The notes: generated from the sequence alone by a model not told the origin. A stretch of DNA of 59,397 bases from Anabaenopsis elenkinii CCIBt3563 (GCF_015245355.1 NZ_CP063311.1:4101000-4160396); one strand, 5' to 3'; shown: positions 43,025 to 52,248, counted from the stretch's first letter. A program made the numbers and translations.

Positions 43025-43994
43025 TAGCAACCGCCAAGGAGGTTAGGACGCAAAAAGCAAGACATCCTCAATGGCATCTCGTAAAGAATCAAACCGCTCA
43101 AGTTTTTTGCGGATTCGACTTTTTAACCAAGACCAACATTTTTCAATCTGATTCAGGTCTGGAGAATAAGGTGGTAGGTACAGCACTTCACACCCTGCGT
43201 ACTGAATCAGTTGTTGAATGCGCCCACCTTTATGAAATGTGGCATTATCCATCACCACAACCTGTCCTGGTTTGAGTGTGGGAAGCAAACAAGCTTCAAG
43301 CCAAGTCTCAAATACTATTCGATTACACGCACCCTCAACAGTGAAAGGAGCTATCAGCTTATGGTTACACAGCGCGGCAATTATGTTCACCCGACCTTCA
43401 CGACGACCTGATTTAAGTGCATGGAAGCGCTGTCCTTTTGAGTTCCAACCGTAATCATACTGGTCTCGGTTGTCCATTCCTGACTCATCGAGGTATACAA
43501 TCTTCTCCACAGGTAACTCAGACAACTGCGTTACGAAAGCCTGTCGTTTGACCTCATCGCGCTCACGGTAGCCATAAGTCTTTTTTTTCGCGTAAAACCA
43601 ATTTTTTTCAAAGCTCTTGAGATTGTGCGATCGCTAATTTCTTCAGGCCAAAGTGAGGCCATCTCTACTTGGGTTTTATCGCCATGTACGGAAGCAAACT
43701 CACGAAATTTTTCCCAATCGGTAATTTTGTGACCATTCCCAGGACGCTGATTAGGCAAGGCTTGGAAGTCCCCCGTTTCGGTTTTTCGCTTCAACCATAG
43801 GGTGATGGTGTTGCGACTAATATTAAACATTTGACTGGCTTGAGTTTTCTTCAAGCCATCGAGTTCAATCGCTTGGATTACTTTTTGACGAAGGTCGTAA
43901 CTGTACGGCTTGGGCATATACCTGTAGCAAGCGATCGCTTCACATGAAAAGGGACTACTTATAGTTTATGCTTAAATTACCTTGGCGGTTGCTA
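43025..43994. mobile_element. IS630-family insertion sequence
   Basis: 970 bp, ends TAGCAACCGCCAAGG inverted at both sides, flanked by TA (43023-43024 and 43995-43996), the target duplication of the IS630/Tc1 group. It carries one transposase gene in two frames on the minus strand and sits inside the rhomboid gene. The intact ends and clean duplication argue for recent insertion. Confidence 0.92.
43043..43917 (-). CDS. IS630 family transposase, made by -1 frameshift
   Basis: The first frame (43917 to 43531) encodes a helix-turn-helix DNA-binding part (MPKPYSYDLRQKVIQAIE). The second frame, ending at 43043, encodes the DDE catalytic part (VYLDESGMDNRD, VVVMDNATFHKGG, SPDLNQIEKCWSWLK). The frames join at a run of eight A (43581-43588 on the minus strand): shifting back one base converts FTRKKRL into KKTYGYRERDEVKRQAF, the normal IS630 continuation. 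Programmed -1 shifting at such A-runs is common in IS630 elements, so the transposase is likely functional. Confidence 0.9.
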
Positions 43995-44329
43995 TATCTA
44001 GGTGGGGGGATACTCACGGGAATAGCACAAGTGATTTTAGAACCGAGTTTGACAGTACCATTAATTGGCGCTAATGGGGCGATCGCCACTATTTTAGGAG
44101 CCTACGTCAGCAAGTTCCCTCAAGGCAAAATTGATACTATCATGCCCCTATTAATCTTATATATCCCTATGGAAGTACCAGCCTATTCTTATCTGCTGTG
44201 GTGGTTTATACAACAGCTATTTTACGGGATTGGCAGCTTAAACATGACTGCATCCGATGTCAACTCAGCTAACTTTTCCTTCTGGGTGCAATTACTGGGA
44301 TTATGTATTGGTGCAGCTGTAATTAGATA

Positions 44330-44965
44330 CTATGAATCCTCCTCTAAATCATAGGCGATCGACGGATTAACCGCAATACCACGGACAAAAATATCTACAC
44401 AGGTCTTAATATACTCCTCGGAACTGTAGATATCTTGATTGCACCTGACAGTACGACAGAGCATTCCCGCTAAAAGCATCCCTGTAAACATATCAACTGC
44501 CGGCGCCGGGTCAACCTCAGGTCTGACAGTACCTCGTTTTTGACTAGATTCCAGGTAAGCAACCAATTTTTCACTTAAAGGCCTAACAGCCTCTTGAATT
44601 ACTTGTCTAGCTGCTTCAGGATGACGTTTAGCCTCCCCAATAAAAGTCCGCACCAAATCTTCGTGTCTTTCCAGCATGGCGTTGTAGAGTTGAGCATAGT
44701 TATTTAAATCAACTCCCAGCTTCTGTGTCCAAACTCTGGGGGAATCCAGAGCTTTTGTTTGCAGGGCGGAGGCATTTTCAATTACAGCCTTGAGGAGTTG
44801 TTCTTTGCTAGGAAAGTGACGGAATAAAGTTACCTCATTCACTCTAGCCAGACGAGCTATTTCACGAGTAGTTGCTCCTTGAACCCCTAAAGTAGCAAAT
44901 ACTTCTGAAGCTGCTTCTATTAAACGTATGCGGGTCAGAGCAGATGAGCGGATAGTTTTGTTCAT
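44330..44965 (-). CDS. TetR/AcrR family transcription regulator
   Basis: 211 residues. N-terminal TetR helix-turn-helix: TRIRLIEAASEVFATLGVQG, then TTREIARLARVNEVTLFRHF and PSKEQLLKAVI. The C-terminal ligand-binding domain is typical in size and includes VDMFTGMLLAGMLCRTVR. Ligand and targets are unknown; such regulators usually control a nearby efflux or lipid gene, but none is adjacent here. Its 3' end overlaps the end of the broken rhomboid gene on the other strand. Confidence 0.92.
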   Translation of the reverse strand: MNKTIRSSALTRIRLIEAASEVFATLGVQGATTREIARLARVNEVTLFRHFPSKEQLLKAVIENASALQTKALDSPRVWTQKLGVDLNNYAQLYNAMLERHEDLVRTFIGEAKRHPEAARQVIQEAVRPLSEKLVAYLESSQKRGTVRPEVDPAPAVDMFTGMLLAGMLCRTVRCNQDIYSSEEYIKTCVDIFVRGIAVNPSIAYDLEEDS

Positions 44966-45130
44966 CGAGTCGAAAGCGTTGTTTGACTGGGCTGGGTATC
45001 AGGGTATCACTGTTTAAACCCACCTCCAGTAATAATATTAATTGATAGTATTTATCTACAGTTGAGTTTCTTGGGTTCTATTAAAAAATAAATCAAAATA
45101 ATATCTGTGATTGTAATTGTTGATCTGGGT

Positions 45131-45155
45131 AGCCCCAGGCTCACGCCTGTGGGCT
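45131..45155 (-). terminator. GC-rich hairpin after the 45160 gene
   Basis: AGCCCCAGGC and GCCTGTGGGCT pair with one bulge around TCAC, starting 5 bp past the stop of the minus-strand gene. There is no clear T-run, so terminator function is likely but not certain. Confidence 0.4.
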
Positions 45156-45159
45156 GTCC

Positions 45160-46074
45160 CTATTTCTCGGTGTCCTTGTTAACCCCTGGGGACTTCTTTT
45201 TGATAATTATTTTTGGCTGATTCTGACCGGACTGGGTATCAGCCTTTTTGGATATCGGTGAGGCTGTGGTTTGATTCTTTCTAGATTCTTGCAGAGCCGT
45301 AGCTTTATCCTTCTTGGATGCTTTGAGAAATCTAGGTGCGGTTTCTTGGGGTGGCGCTAATAGTGCTACAAATCCGAAGACATTACGCCCGGGCAGAAAT
45401 TTGGCTTTCAATGAGACAAATACCGCATGTCCTTGGTTTTCTTTTTCCGCCTTGGGATTAAATCTGAAAGGTCTAACTGGCGCGTCTTTCCAGAATAAAG
45501 GCAGATGGCTCGCCTTCATAAATTTGACTTTTTTACTGGCATCAGCTTGTTTAATATATTCAAGTCTCTCGCGAGTAAAATTACGGAAAACAGAAATACA
45601 GGGTGTTTGACACACGGGGATAAACTGCCATAGTCCCGAGAATTTAAACTCGTTGTCTTCTAGCTCCCCTGAAACTGTCTGTTTTTCTCGCCCTCTGTCA
45701 AAACCAACTAGCTGAAAAGTTATGCTGTGGGGTTGCTCCTTGCGGGGAAAATGAATCACCTTAGGATAAACAACTAGCCTAAAAGTACGGTTCCCAGTAG
45801 TTTCTATTTCTTTAGTCAGAGCGTCAAATACTTTGCGTTTTTGGGGAATATAAAAAAGTGGGTACTCATAATTACCAATAGTAACAGTATTTTTCCCATC
45901 GGCATTGAGGTTAACATCCCCAACAATTACTCCAATAGCTTGAAAGATTTGTCCTTGTTCTTCAATCTCTGCCTGAGGTTCAGTATCGATACTTACTTCT
46001 TCCGGTTCAGGTACGGCTTGAAGTTGAGTTTCAGCCTCATTCATCCCATTAGGGGTAGGTTCAGTAGATGACAT
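45160..46074 (-). CDS. Conserved cyanobacterial hypothetical protein
   Basis: The ATG at 46074 (MSSTEPTPNGMNEAETQ) is preferred; upstream in-frame sequence back to 46164 looks non-coding. About 304 residues: a disordered acidic N-terminus of 50 residues, a folded core (GVIVGDVNLNADGKNTVTIG to about residue 240, mostly beta strands: FRLVVYPKVIHFPRKEQP, FKFSGLWQFIPVCQTPCISVF), and a basic disordered tail (KIIIKKKSPGVNKDTEK). I recognise no function; I recall similar proteins in other filamentous cyanobacteria. The basic tail could bind nucleic acid. Confidence 0.7.
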   Translation of the reverse strand: MSSTEPTPNGMNEAETQLQAVPEPEEVSIDTEPQAEIEEQGQIFQAIGVIVGDVNLNADGKNTVTIGNYEYPLFYIPQKRKVFDALTKEIETTGNRTFRLVVYPKVIHFPRKEQPHSITFQLVGFDRGREKQTVSGELEDNEFKFSGLWQFIPVCQTPCISVFRNFTRERLEYIKQADASKKVKFMKASHLPLFWKDAPVRPFRFNPKAEKENQGHAVFVSLKAKFLPGRNVFGFVALLAPPQETAPRFLKASKKDKATALQESRKNQTTASPISKKADTQSGQNQPKIIIKKKSPGVNKDTEK

Positions 46075-46332
46075 AATTGTTAGTTGTTTTTGTACGAGCA
46101 ATAATTTTTTTTGAGATACTATAGGCGGCATATGACAGGCTGACAAAATCCCATAAGTACACACCCAAGAATATGAAATCTAAGTTACTAGACTAGCTTC
46201 ATTCAGGAGGTAGGGTGCTATGGGAGTATTCTCCCTAGTCAAAAACTACCTCATGCTTACACCAACTCACTACTATTAAGCTAATGCTTTGTGTCTGTCA
46301 AGGTTATAGCTAATTAACTCATCCAATTCACT

Positions 46333-47388
46333 ATGAGCAATAACTATTTTCGCCATCATATCAGGACAATGGCTAGCTATGCCCCCAGCGAACAACCCCA
46401 ACCAGGCACAGAGATCATCAAACTTAACAGTAATGAAAATCCTTATCCTCCCGCGCCTGGGGTGTTAGACCTGTTGAAGAATATTAATGGGGAATGGTTA
46501 CGACGTTATCCAGAACCCCTGGGGGGAGAGTTCCGGCGAGCCGCAAGTCAGGTTTTGGGTGTTCCCCATGATTGGATTATTGTCGGTAATGGTAGTGATG
46601 AGGTTTTGAATCTAGTAGTTAGAGCCTGCAGTGAACCAGGGAGAAAGGTTGTTTACCCTATACCAACATATGTGTTATATAATACATTATCACAAATACA
46701 GGGGGCAGAAATTATTGAGATTCCTTATCGAGAAAATGACACATTCCCCGCAGAGGAACTGATGGCGGCTGACGGAAATGTGACATTTATCGCATCCCCT
46801 AATAGTCCATCAGGGCAGATTGTACCAACTAAGGACTTAAGCAGGTTAGCCAGCCAATTATCTGGGGTTTTAGTGATTGATGAAGCATATGTAGACTTTG
46901 CACAGGAGAATGCACTGGATTTGGTGAAGGAATATGATAATGTAATTGTAATTCGCACACTTTCTAAGGGTTACTCCTTAGCAGGGTTACGCTTAGGATT
47001 TGGGGTGGCAAATCCTCGGTTGCTGGATGGGTTGTTTAAGGTGAAGGATAGCTATAACATTGACGCGATCGCCTGTGCATTGGGAGCCGTAGCTATTACA
47101 GATCAGGCTTATAAAAATTCCTGTGTAGCCAAAGTCAAAGCATCACGGACTCAACTAGCCGCGGACTTAAAACAATTGGGTTTCCAGGTTGGGGATTCCC
47201 AGACTAACTTTTTATTAGTACAACCTCCCCTAGGAAATGCTCAATACCTCTATCAACAGCTCAAAGAACGACGTATTCTCGTGCGCTACTTCCCACAGCC
47301 AGGACTGGATGATAAATTACGCATTACCGTGGGTACAGACCAACAAAATCAAGTTTTAGTAGAGACGCTCCGTCAAATTTGTTCCTAG
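46333..47388 (+). CDS. hisC: Histidinol-phosphate aminotransferase
   Basis: PLP-dependent class I/II aminotransferase of histidine biosynthesis (imidazole acetol phosphate to histidinol phosphate), 351 residues. Conserved features: KLNSNENPYPPAPGV near the N-terminus, VGNGSDEVLNLVVRA, SPNSPSGQIV, VIDEAYVDFA and the PLP lysine in RTLSKGYSLAGLRLGFG. The C-terminal LRITVGTDQQNQ is also typical. Complete. It may be a paralogue acting on aromatic amino acids, as cyanobacteria often have two. A separate hisI occurs at 33508 but is not linked. Confidence 0.93.
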   Translation: MSNNYFRHHIRTMASYAPSEQPQPGTEIIKLNSNENPYPPAPGVLDLLKNINGEWLRRYPEPLGGEFRRAASQVLGVPHDWIIVGNGSDEVLNLVVRACSEPGRKVVYPIPTYVLYNTLSQIQGAEIIEIPYRENDTFPAEELMAADGNVTFIASPNSPSGQIVPTKDLSRLASQLSGVLVIDEAYVDFAQENALDLVKEYDNVIVIRTLSKGYSLAGLRLGFGVANPRLLDGLFKVKDSYNIDAIACALGAVAITDQAYKNSCVAKVKASRTQLAADLKQLGFQVGDSQTNFLLVQPPLGNAQYLYQQLKERRILVRYFPQPGLDDKLRITVGTDQQNQVLVETLRQICS

Positions 47389-47406
47389 TTAGGGTTTGGT
47401 TATTTA

Positions 47407-48486
47407 CTACAACCGGTGAAAGTAGTCAATCACAGCCTGAGCGATCGCTTCATTACCATCTTTAGCCAAAGGTTGAGATTGCTGTGGTTGCTGGGGTTCT
47501 TGACGCAAAAAATCCCAATTACCGGTGAAAAATTCCTCAGAAGTGATAATTTGATGGTGATGATAATTCACAATCCCTGTTAACAGAAAATTAGCTTCCG
47601 CGAAGTCATCCCGGGGAATGGTCACCAGAGGGATATCAAGTTTTGCCGCTTCCGCAAAAGTACCGTAACCAGGTTTAGAAACCACACGCCCACAAATAGG
47701 ACTAAAATCCACCGGGCGATATTTTGAACCGCTAACTTTTCTCACGTTAGGTAAGTCCGGGGCAAATTGATCATAGATCACAAATTGCCAATCTGGAAAA
47801 TTGCCTAAATTTTCGTAAGGTATTTGTTGTAATCCCAAACCGCCGAAGGTGAGCAAAATTGTTTTTGATTTAGGCGCAGTAATTCCCCATGTAGCGCGGA
47901 GTTCCTCCCCAGAGTAACGAGGAGAACCACCAGTTAAGCCCACATCAGTAATATTACTAAAAGAAGACATCGGCTCGTGAAAAGGCAAACGAAACAAGCG
48001 ATCGCATTGAGAGTAACATTCACTAATCCAATCTGCAATGGTGATAAATTCCCCTCCCCAGTCTCGATAAATCAAGTCCCAACCAAAATTACTCATCATC
48101 CAACAGGGGATATTTGCCGCCTGCGCAAATAAAGGAGCTAAAAAAGGAATATCTCCTAAAATTAAATTCACCCGATTTTGGCGGATAAAATTGACTTCTG
48201 AGGCAATTAGGGAATTTTGCCGGTGTTGAATATCTTGCAAACCTGCTAAAGTTGCCGGTTTATCCATTGTCAAACTATCTCCCTGGACTACACCCAAATC
48301 AAAAGCCCGGGGACGATAAATAAAATCTCCTTCTATGTAAGACTCTAGCAACCACCGGGGAGCGGTTGTGACCATAATCAATAAAACTTCTGGACATAAT
48401 TTTTGAATTGTTGATACCACTGAAGCCGTGCGAGTAGCATGACCGAAACCGTGGTTAGTAATTGCTACATATAAAATTGGTCGCAT
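47407..48486 (-). CDS. GT-B fold glycosyltransferase-like protein
   Basis: 359 residues. The N-terminal Rossmann part starts ILYVAITNHGFGHATRTASV, the Gly/His motif of MurG-like enzymes. The C-terminal nucleotide-sugar part contains LLTFGGLGLQQIPYENLG and VVSKPGYGTFAEAAKLDIPL, where GxxT-x-x-E-A is the usual donor-binding signature. Donor and acceptor cannot be told. It lies downstream of the class V aminotransferase gene on the same strand with an 80-bp gap and converges with hisC. Confidence 0.78.
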   Translation of the reverse strand: MRPILYVAITNHGFGHATRTASVVSTIQKLCPEVLLIMVTTAPRWLLESYIEGDFIYRPRAFDLGVVQGDSLTMDKPATLAGLQDIQHRQNSLIASEVNFIRQNRVNLILGDIPFLAPLFAQAANIPCWMMSNFGWDLIYRDWGGEFITIADWISECYSQCDRLFRLPFHEPMSSFSNITDVGLTGGSPRYSGEELRATWGITAPKSKTILLTFGGLGLQQIPYENLGNFPDWQFVIYDQFAPDLPNVRKVSGSKYRPVDFSPICGRVVSKPGYGTFAEAAKLDIPLVTIPRDDFAEANFLLTGIVNYHHHQIITSEEFFTGNWDFLRQEPQQPQQSQPLAKDGNEAIAQAVIDYFHRL

Positions 48487-48565
48487 AATTGATAATTCGT
48501 AACGACTATTAAATTGGGGAAGAGGAACATAAATACAATGCTACCTTTTCCCCACTTCCTCTTAC

Positions 48566-49753
48566 TTAGGGGCTAAAGCTTTGTAAAGCCTCAATTAATT
48601 GGTCAATTTCTGATTGGAGGGTTAAATAATGAACAGTAGCGCGGATACAGTCAGGATCAGCAATTGTTCTAGTTAATATTCTTTGTGTCTCTAGCAATTG
48701 TACTAACTGCAAATGCACCCCCGATTTTTCCTCAGACAGTTGAAAGGAAACTATCCCGCTTTGCGGTGGGGATGTGCGTAAACATTGGATATTAGCCAGG
48801 TTAGTTAATCTTCTCCACAGGTATTCACTATGATCACAGATTTGCTCATAACGTTGTTGTGCGCTTCCCCATTGCTGATGAATGGCGATCGCCCGTGTCA
48901 AACCAGCATATAATGATGTTGCTGATGTTGATACTTCATATCTTCGTCCATCGGGTTGCCAACCTACCCTTTGACCCTGACTATCTACCACAATGCCACG
49001 TAAGCCGATAAATGTGGGTTGTAAATTGTCTCTAACTTCGGGACGGACATATAAACCACCCACACCCCCAGGACCGCATAACCATTTATGACCGGTGAAG
49101 GCGTAAAAGTCCGCTCCCAATGCCGTTAAATTTAAAGGTAATAAGCCAACAGACTGAGCAGCATCTACTAACACCAAGGAATTATTGGCTCTGCATACTT
49201 CTATGATTTTGTCAAGTGGTAAAACTTGTCCTGTATTCCAGAAAACATGACTGAGAATTACTAGGCGGGTATTGGGGCGTAAGTGTTGAGCAACCACCCT
49301 TACAGGGTCGCCCGTGTTTAAAGTTTCCTTGAGGGGACAGGTAGTAACTTCTACAGCAAACCTGCGGGCGATTTCCTGGGAGATAGCAATTACTCCTGGG
49401 TGTTCACAGTCCGAAAGTAGCATATGGTCACCCGCACGCCAATCAATACCCCACATGGCAATATTACAGCCAACGGTAACATCTTCTGTGAGGGTAATAG
49501 TTTCTGGTGGTGCTTGCAACTCAGAAGCCAAAGCTTCCCTAAGACTTTGCTTTGCTTGTGCAACTAGGGCGTAAGCTTGATTACCAAAAGGGCCAGCTTG
49601 TTGGGTATCAGCTTCAGCTTGAGTAATGGCATCCATTACCCCTTGAGCCATTGGCCCCTGTCCACCATAATTAAAATAAATCTTATTTCCCAAAGCGGGA
49701 AATTGTGCGCGATGTTGATGTAATTGAGTTTCTCTAGCCAAAATATTAGTCAT
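48566..49753 (-). CDS. Class V aminotransferase (cysteine desulfurase-like)
   Basis: PLP enzyme of about 395 residues; the ATG at 49753 (MTNILARETQLHQHR) is taken over one three codons earlier. Motifs: YFNYGGQGPMAQGVMDAI near the N-terminus, ITLTEDVTVGCNIAMWG, LVDAAQSVGLLPL with the PLP-binding Asp, and the Schiff-base lysine in FTGHKWLCGPGGVGGLYV. It resembles isopenicillin-epimerase-like and CsdA-like members that are common in cyanobacteria; substrate not determinable. Divergent from the RecB-like nuclease gene at 49805. Confidence 0.88.
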   Translation of the reverse strand: MTNILARETQLHQHRAQFPALGNKIYFNYGGQGPMAQGVMDAITQAEADTQQAGPFGNQAYALVAQAKQSLREALASELQAPPETITLTEDVTVGCNIAMWGIDWRAGDHMLLSDCEHPGVIAISQEIARRFAVEVTTCPLKETLNTGDPVRVVAQHLRPNTRLVILSHVFWNTGQVLPLDKIIEVCRANNSLVLVDAAQSVGLLPLNLTALGADFYAFTGHKWLCGPGGVGGLYVRPEVRDNLQPTFIGLRGIVVDSQGQRVGWQPDGRRYEVSTSATSLYAGLTRAIAIHQQWGSAQQRYEQICDHSEYLWRRLTNLANIQCLRTSPPQSGIVSFQLSEEKSGVHLQLVQLLETQRILTRTIADPDCIRATVHYLTLQSEIDQLIEALQSFSP

Positions 49754-49804
49754 AAATAGCAATTTTGCTCACAAACCAATTTATATTCTTGTTAACTTAA
49801 AGGA

Positions 49805-51319
49805 ATGTTAATCAATGCTGAACAATTACTGCAATATCAACGCTGTAAACGCCGACCTGTCCTAGATGCTCGCGGCGATAGACCCCAGCGGGATGCTGCT
49901 AATGAGTTGCTACTCAAATTACAACAAGACAAGGCCGCCCATCGTATGAGTATTTTGGCAGAGTTGGGCGATTATTACAAACCAGATTATCCACGAGGTG
50001 ACTGGGAAGCAGGTCAAGCAACAACTTTAGAATTAATGCAGCGTGGGGTTGAGTACATTTATCGCGGTGTACTCTTAGCTGATTACCATGATTTGCTAGA
50101 TCCTACTCCTGAAGATGTTTCACTATCCCCAGAATATACAAAATACACTTTTGTCAGTCGTCCTGATTTACTGGTAAAACAGTCGGGACAATCTCGGTTT
50201 GGGGATTGGATGTATGTCCCTGTAAATATTGAATTGGGTAAGCGTCCTAAGCAAGAATATCAAGTTGTGGCGGCGTTTCACGCCCAAGTATTGCTAAAGG
50301 TGCAGGAGGGTATCATACGGGAAAATGCTTGGCTACTATTGCGGACAAAAAACAGAGATTATGCAGTGGATTTAGATAAATGGATTCCACAAATGCAAAG
50401 CATTTTACTAGAGTTCCTCCAGTCCTTAGAGTCATCCTCACCACCAGAAGTATTTATTTCCCGCCAGAAGTGCAATCTGTGCCATTGGTATAATCACTGT
50501 TATCAGGTCGCTCAATCACAGCAACACCTTTCTTTATTACCAGGAGTGACACCCCTGCGCTACGCCCAACTTCAGACTTTGTCTATCACCACACTAGAAT
50601 CTCTAGCTTATACTACTCCTGAGACTTTAGAAAACCTTCCTGGTTTTGATGGCGCAGTTGCAGCCAAACTGATATTACAAGCGAAATCTGTACTGCACAG
50701 ACAACCTTTGATGTTATCCCATGGGTTACCAAGGGAAAATATTATATTTACCGCTCCTGTAGAGCTTTATTTTGATATTGAAGCACAGCCCGATTTGGAT
50801 TTAGATTATTTGTTAGGAATTTTGGTGGTTGACCACCAAGCCAAGACGGAGCAATTCTATTCCTTTATGGCGGAAAAACCAGAAGATGAAGAATTAATTT
50901 GGCAGCAATTTTTAGATTTGGTTTGGCAATATCCCCAAGCACCAATTTATCATTTTTGCGTCTACGAAGTTGATACTGTGAAACGCCTGGCGAAACTTTA
51001 TCAAACTCCTAACTCCCTAGTATATCCTGTTTTGAACCGATTTGTTGATGTCTATGAACAATTAATTAAAACCGTCGCCTTACCTGTAGAAAGCTATGCA
51101 CTCAAAGCGATCGCCCGTTGGTTGGGCTTTGAATGGCGGGAAAAAGAAGCTAGTGGTGCTAAGTGTATTTATTGGTATGACCAATGGTTAGAAACAGGCG
51201 ATCGCACTTTGCTACAAGTGATTCAAAGTTATAACGAGGATGATTGTCGAGCTACCCGTAATGTTAAGGATTGGCTAGTTACCTTTTTCCAAAATCATAC
51301 CCATCCCCCACTTCCTTAA
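49805..51319 (+). CDS. TM0106-family RecB-like nuclease
   Basis: 504 residues. The N-terminal RecB/PD-(D/E)XK region starts LLQYQRCKRRPVLD and includes SRPDLLVKQSG and NIELGKRPKQEYQ as candidate catalytic segments. Four cysteine/histidine positions (SRQKCNLCHWYNHC) suggest an iron-sulfur or zinc cluster as in Cas4-like proteins. A helix-hairpin-helix-like stretch (TTPETLENLPGFDGAVAAKL) precedes a C-terminal RNase H-like domain (LYFDIEAQPDLDLDYLLGIL, and SYNEDDCRATRNVKDWL with the acidic residues). These proteins are widespread in cyanobacteria; the biological role is not established. Confidence 0.85.
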   Translation: MLINAEQLLQYQRCKRRPVLDARGDRPQRDAANELLLKLQQDKAAHRMSILAELGDYYKPDYPRGDWEAGQATTLELMQRGVEYIYRGVLLADYHDLLDPTPEDVSLSPEYTKYTFVSRPDLLVKQSGQSRFGDWMYVPVNIELGKRPKQEYQVVAAFHAQVLLKVQEGIIRENAWLLLRTKNRDYAVDLDKWIPQMQSILLEFLQSLESSSPPEVFISRQKCNLCHWYNHCYQVAQSQQHLSLLPGVTPLRYAQLQTLSITTLESLAYTTPETLENLPGFDGAVAAKLILQAKSVLHRQPLMLSHGLPRENIIFTAPVELYFDIEAQPDLDLDYLLGILVVDHQAKTEQFYSFMAEKPEDEELIWQQFLDLVWQYPQAPIYHFCVYEVDTVKRLAKLYQTPNSLVYPVLNRFVDVYEQLIKTVALPVESYALKAIARWLGFEWREKEASGAKCIYWYDQWLETGDRTLLQVIQSYNEDDCRATRNVKDWLVTFFQNHTHPPLP

Positions 51320-51554
51320 TTTTACCCATTGAGCTAAAGTACCGCACTTCAATCACCCATATTCTGTTTGGATAAGATATTCTCAGTTCAGCAGATAATC
51401 TTTTTGTAGCTTCGCCAATAATTTCAAAATTGCGAATCACAGCATCTTGAATCATGGGTGTTTGCATGAAAGCTTCCCGTCCTTCAGATGTATAAGATTC
51501 AATTCGCTCAATACATTCCTTGATATTGCTTAAGTATAGGCGGTTATCCCTCAC
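51279..51554 (-). pseudogene. hepT: Truncated HepT toxin (HEPN/DUF86) without active-site end
   Basis: HepT is a HEPN RNase neutralised by the MntA nucleotidyltransferase. The first 65 residues match the family (YLSNIKECIERIESYTSEGR, VIRNFEIIGEATKRLS). In intact HepT the sequence then reads roughly PxIPWxxIxGMRNxxxHxY, carrying the RNase motif R(x4-6)HxY. Here it breaks off after YPNRIW and continues with unrelated residues to a stop at 51279, overlapping the end of the RecB-like gene. A deletion has removed the catalytic end, so the toxin should be inactive. Its start overlaps the mntA stop by 4 bp. Confidence 0.75.
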
Positions 51555-51841
51555 AAAAAAACTGCTTCCTCCAAAACTCTTTCCCGGATCACCTCGTGTA
51601 AATTGTCTGGTTCAGTGATATCTACCTTACGTCCAAGCAATTCCTCCAAGGATTGCATCAAAGCAATTTGGTCTAATAAAGTTCGTTGTGGTTCAATTTC
51701 CATCAGAAAATCTATATCACTATCTACTCTTGCTTCACCTCTGGCTATAGAACCAAAAACACGTACATTATATCCTCCATACTCAGCAGCAATCCTCAAT
51801 ATTTCTTCACGATGAGCCGTGAGTATCTCATCAATTCCCAT
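51551..51841 (-). CDS. mntA: MntA-type minimal nucleotidyltransferase antitoxin
   Basis: 96 residues. The nucleotidyltransferase motif VRVFGSIARGEARVDSDIDFL holds GSxxRG and the D-x-D pair; a third Asp lies in GRKVDITEPD. MntA enzymes add AMP to a Tyr of HepT and thereby inactivate it. The gene is first of a two-gene operon with a 4-bp overlap to hepT. With the toxin truncated, the antitoxin may be a remnant that still protects against other HepT copies. Confidence 0.9.
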   Translation of the reverse strand: MGIDEILTAHREEILRIAAEYGGYNVRVFGSIARGEARVDSDIDFLMEIEPQRTLLDQIALMQSLEELLGRKVDITEPDNLHEVIRERVLEEAVFL

Positions 51842-51931
51842 AAACCCACTCCTGAAATCAACAACTATTTTGCCAAAAACATTTTCTTTTCTCTAACTGC
51901 TAACCTACCCATGTGAGATTAAATATCCTTA

Positions 51932-52136
51932 GAGGTTGTTTGGAAAGTCATGATTAGTGTATCAACTATTGTTTTACCCCACCCTAACCCTCCCCTTGTA
52001 AGGGGAGGGGACTGGATTTTATTGTTTTTTGTGTGTTCCCCAATCCTTCCCAATCCTTCCCAATCCCAATCCCTGTTCCGGTGTTCCCTGTTCCCTAAGA
52101 TAAAAATTACCTGTTGAAAACTTATCAAACATCCTC
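51932..52136. mobile_element. MITE copy 2 (205 bp, TTA duplication)
   Basis: Same ends as copy 1 (left GAGGTTGTTTGGAAAGTCAT; right end complementary to GAGGATGTTTGATAAGT), flanked by TTA at 51929-51931 and 52137-52139. Internal identity with copy 1 is high across GATTAGTGTATCAACTATTG and the CCCTAACCCTCCCCTTGTAAGG part; the centre differs in the number of CCAATCCTTCC-like repeats. No coding capacity. Confidence 0.8.
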
Positions 52137-52248
52137 TTAGCCTCTTGAGTTAACTGGCATAATTAATTACAATTGGTTCAATATTCCACTGCCTATATAT
52201 TGTATCAAAACCTAGTGGGAGCGTGAGAACCCCCATAATCAAAATAAT

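Larger units (their letters stand above)
42669..44354 (+). pseudogene. Rhomboid-family membrane protein gene split by an IS630 element
   Basis: The N-terminal part (42669-43024) begins MIPISDHIRLRHRPIVIYWL and includes the rhomboid-like LHGSISQIVGNLIFLWVFGKT. After the insertion, coding resumes at 43995 with YLGGGILTG and continues to 44354. Removing the element plus one TA restores an unbroken frame through LALYLGGGILTG. The rhomboid active-site GxSG is GANG (IGANGAIATILGAY), so the serine is already missing, and the ancestral product was probably an inactive rhomboid-like protein. The insertion adds an early stop. The 3' end overlaps the convergent TetR gene by 25 bp. Confidence 0.85.

Noticed and set aside
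45314..45610. Plus-strand frame within the 45160-46074 gene
   Set aside because: Antisense shadow; the minus-strand frame has a sensible start and composition.
51919..52128. Open frame inside MITE copy 2
   Set aside because: It follows the short tandem repeats of the MITE and has no counterpart in copy 1.
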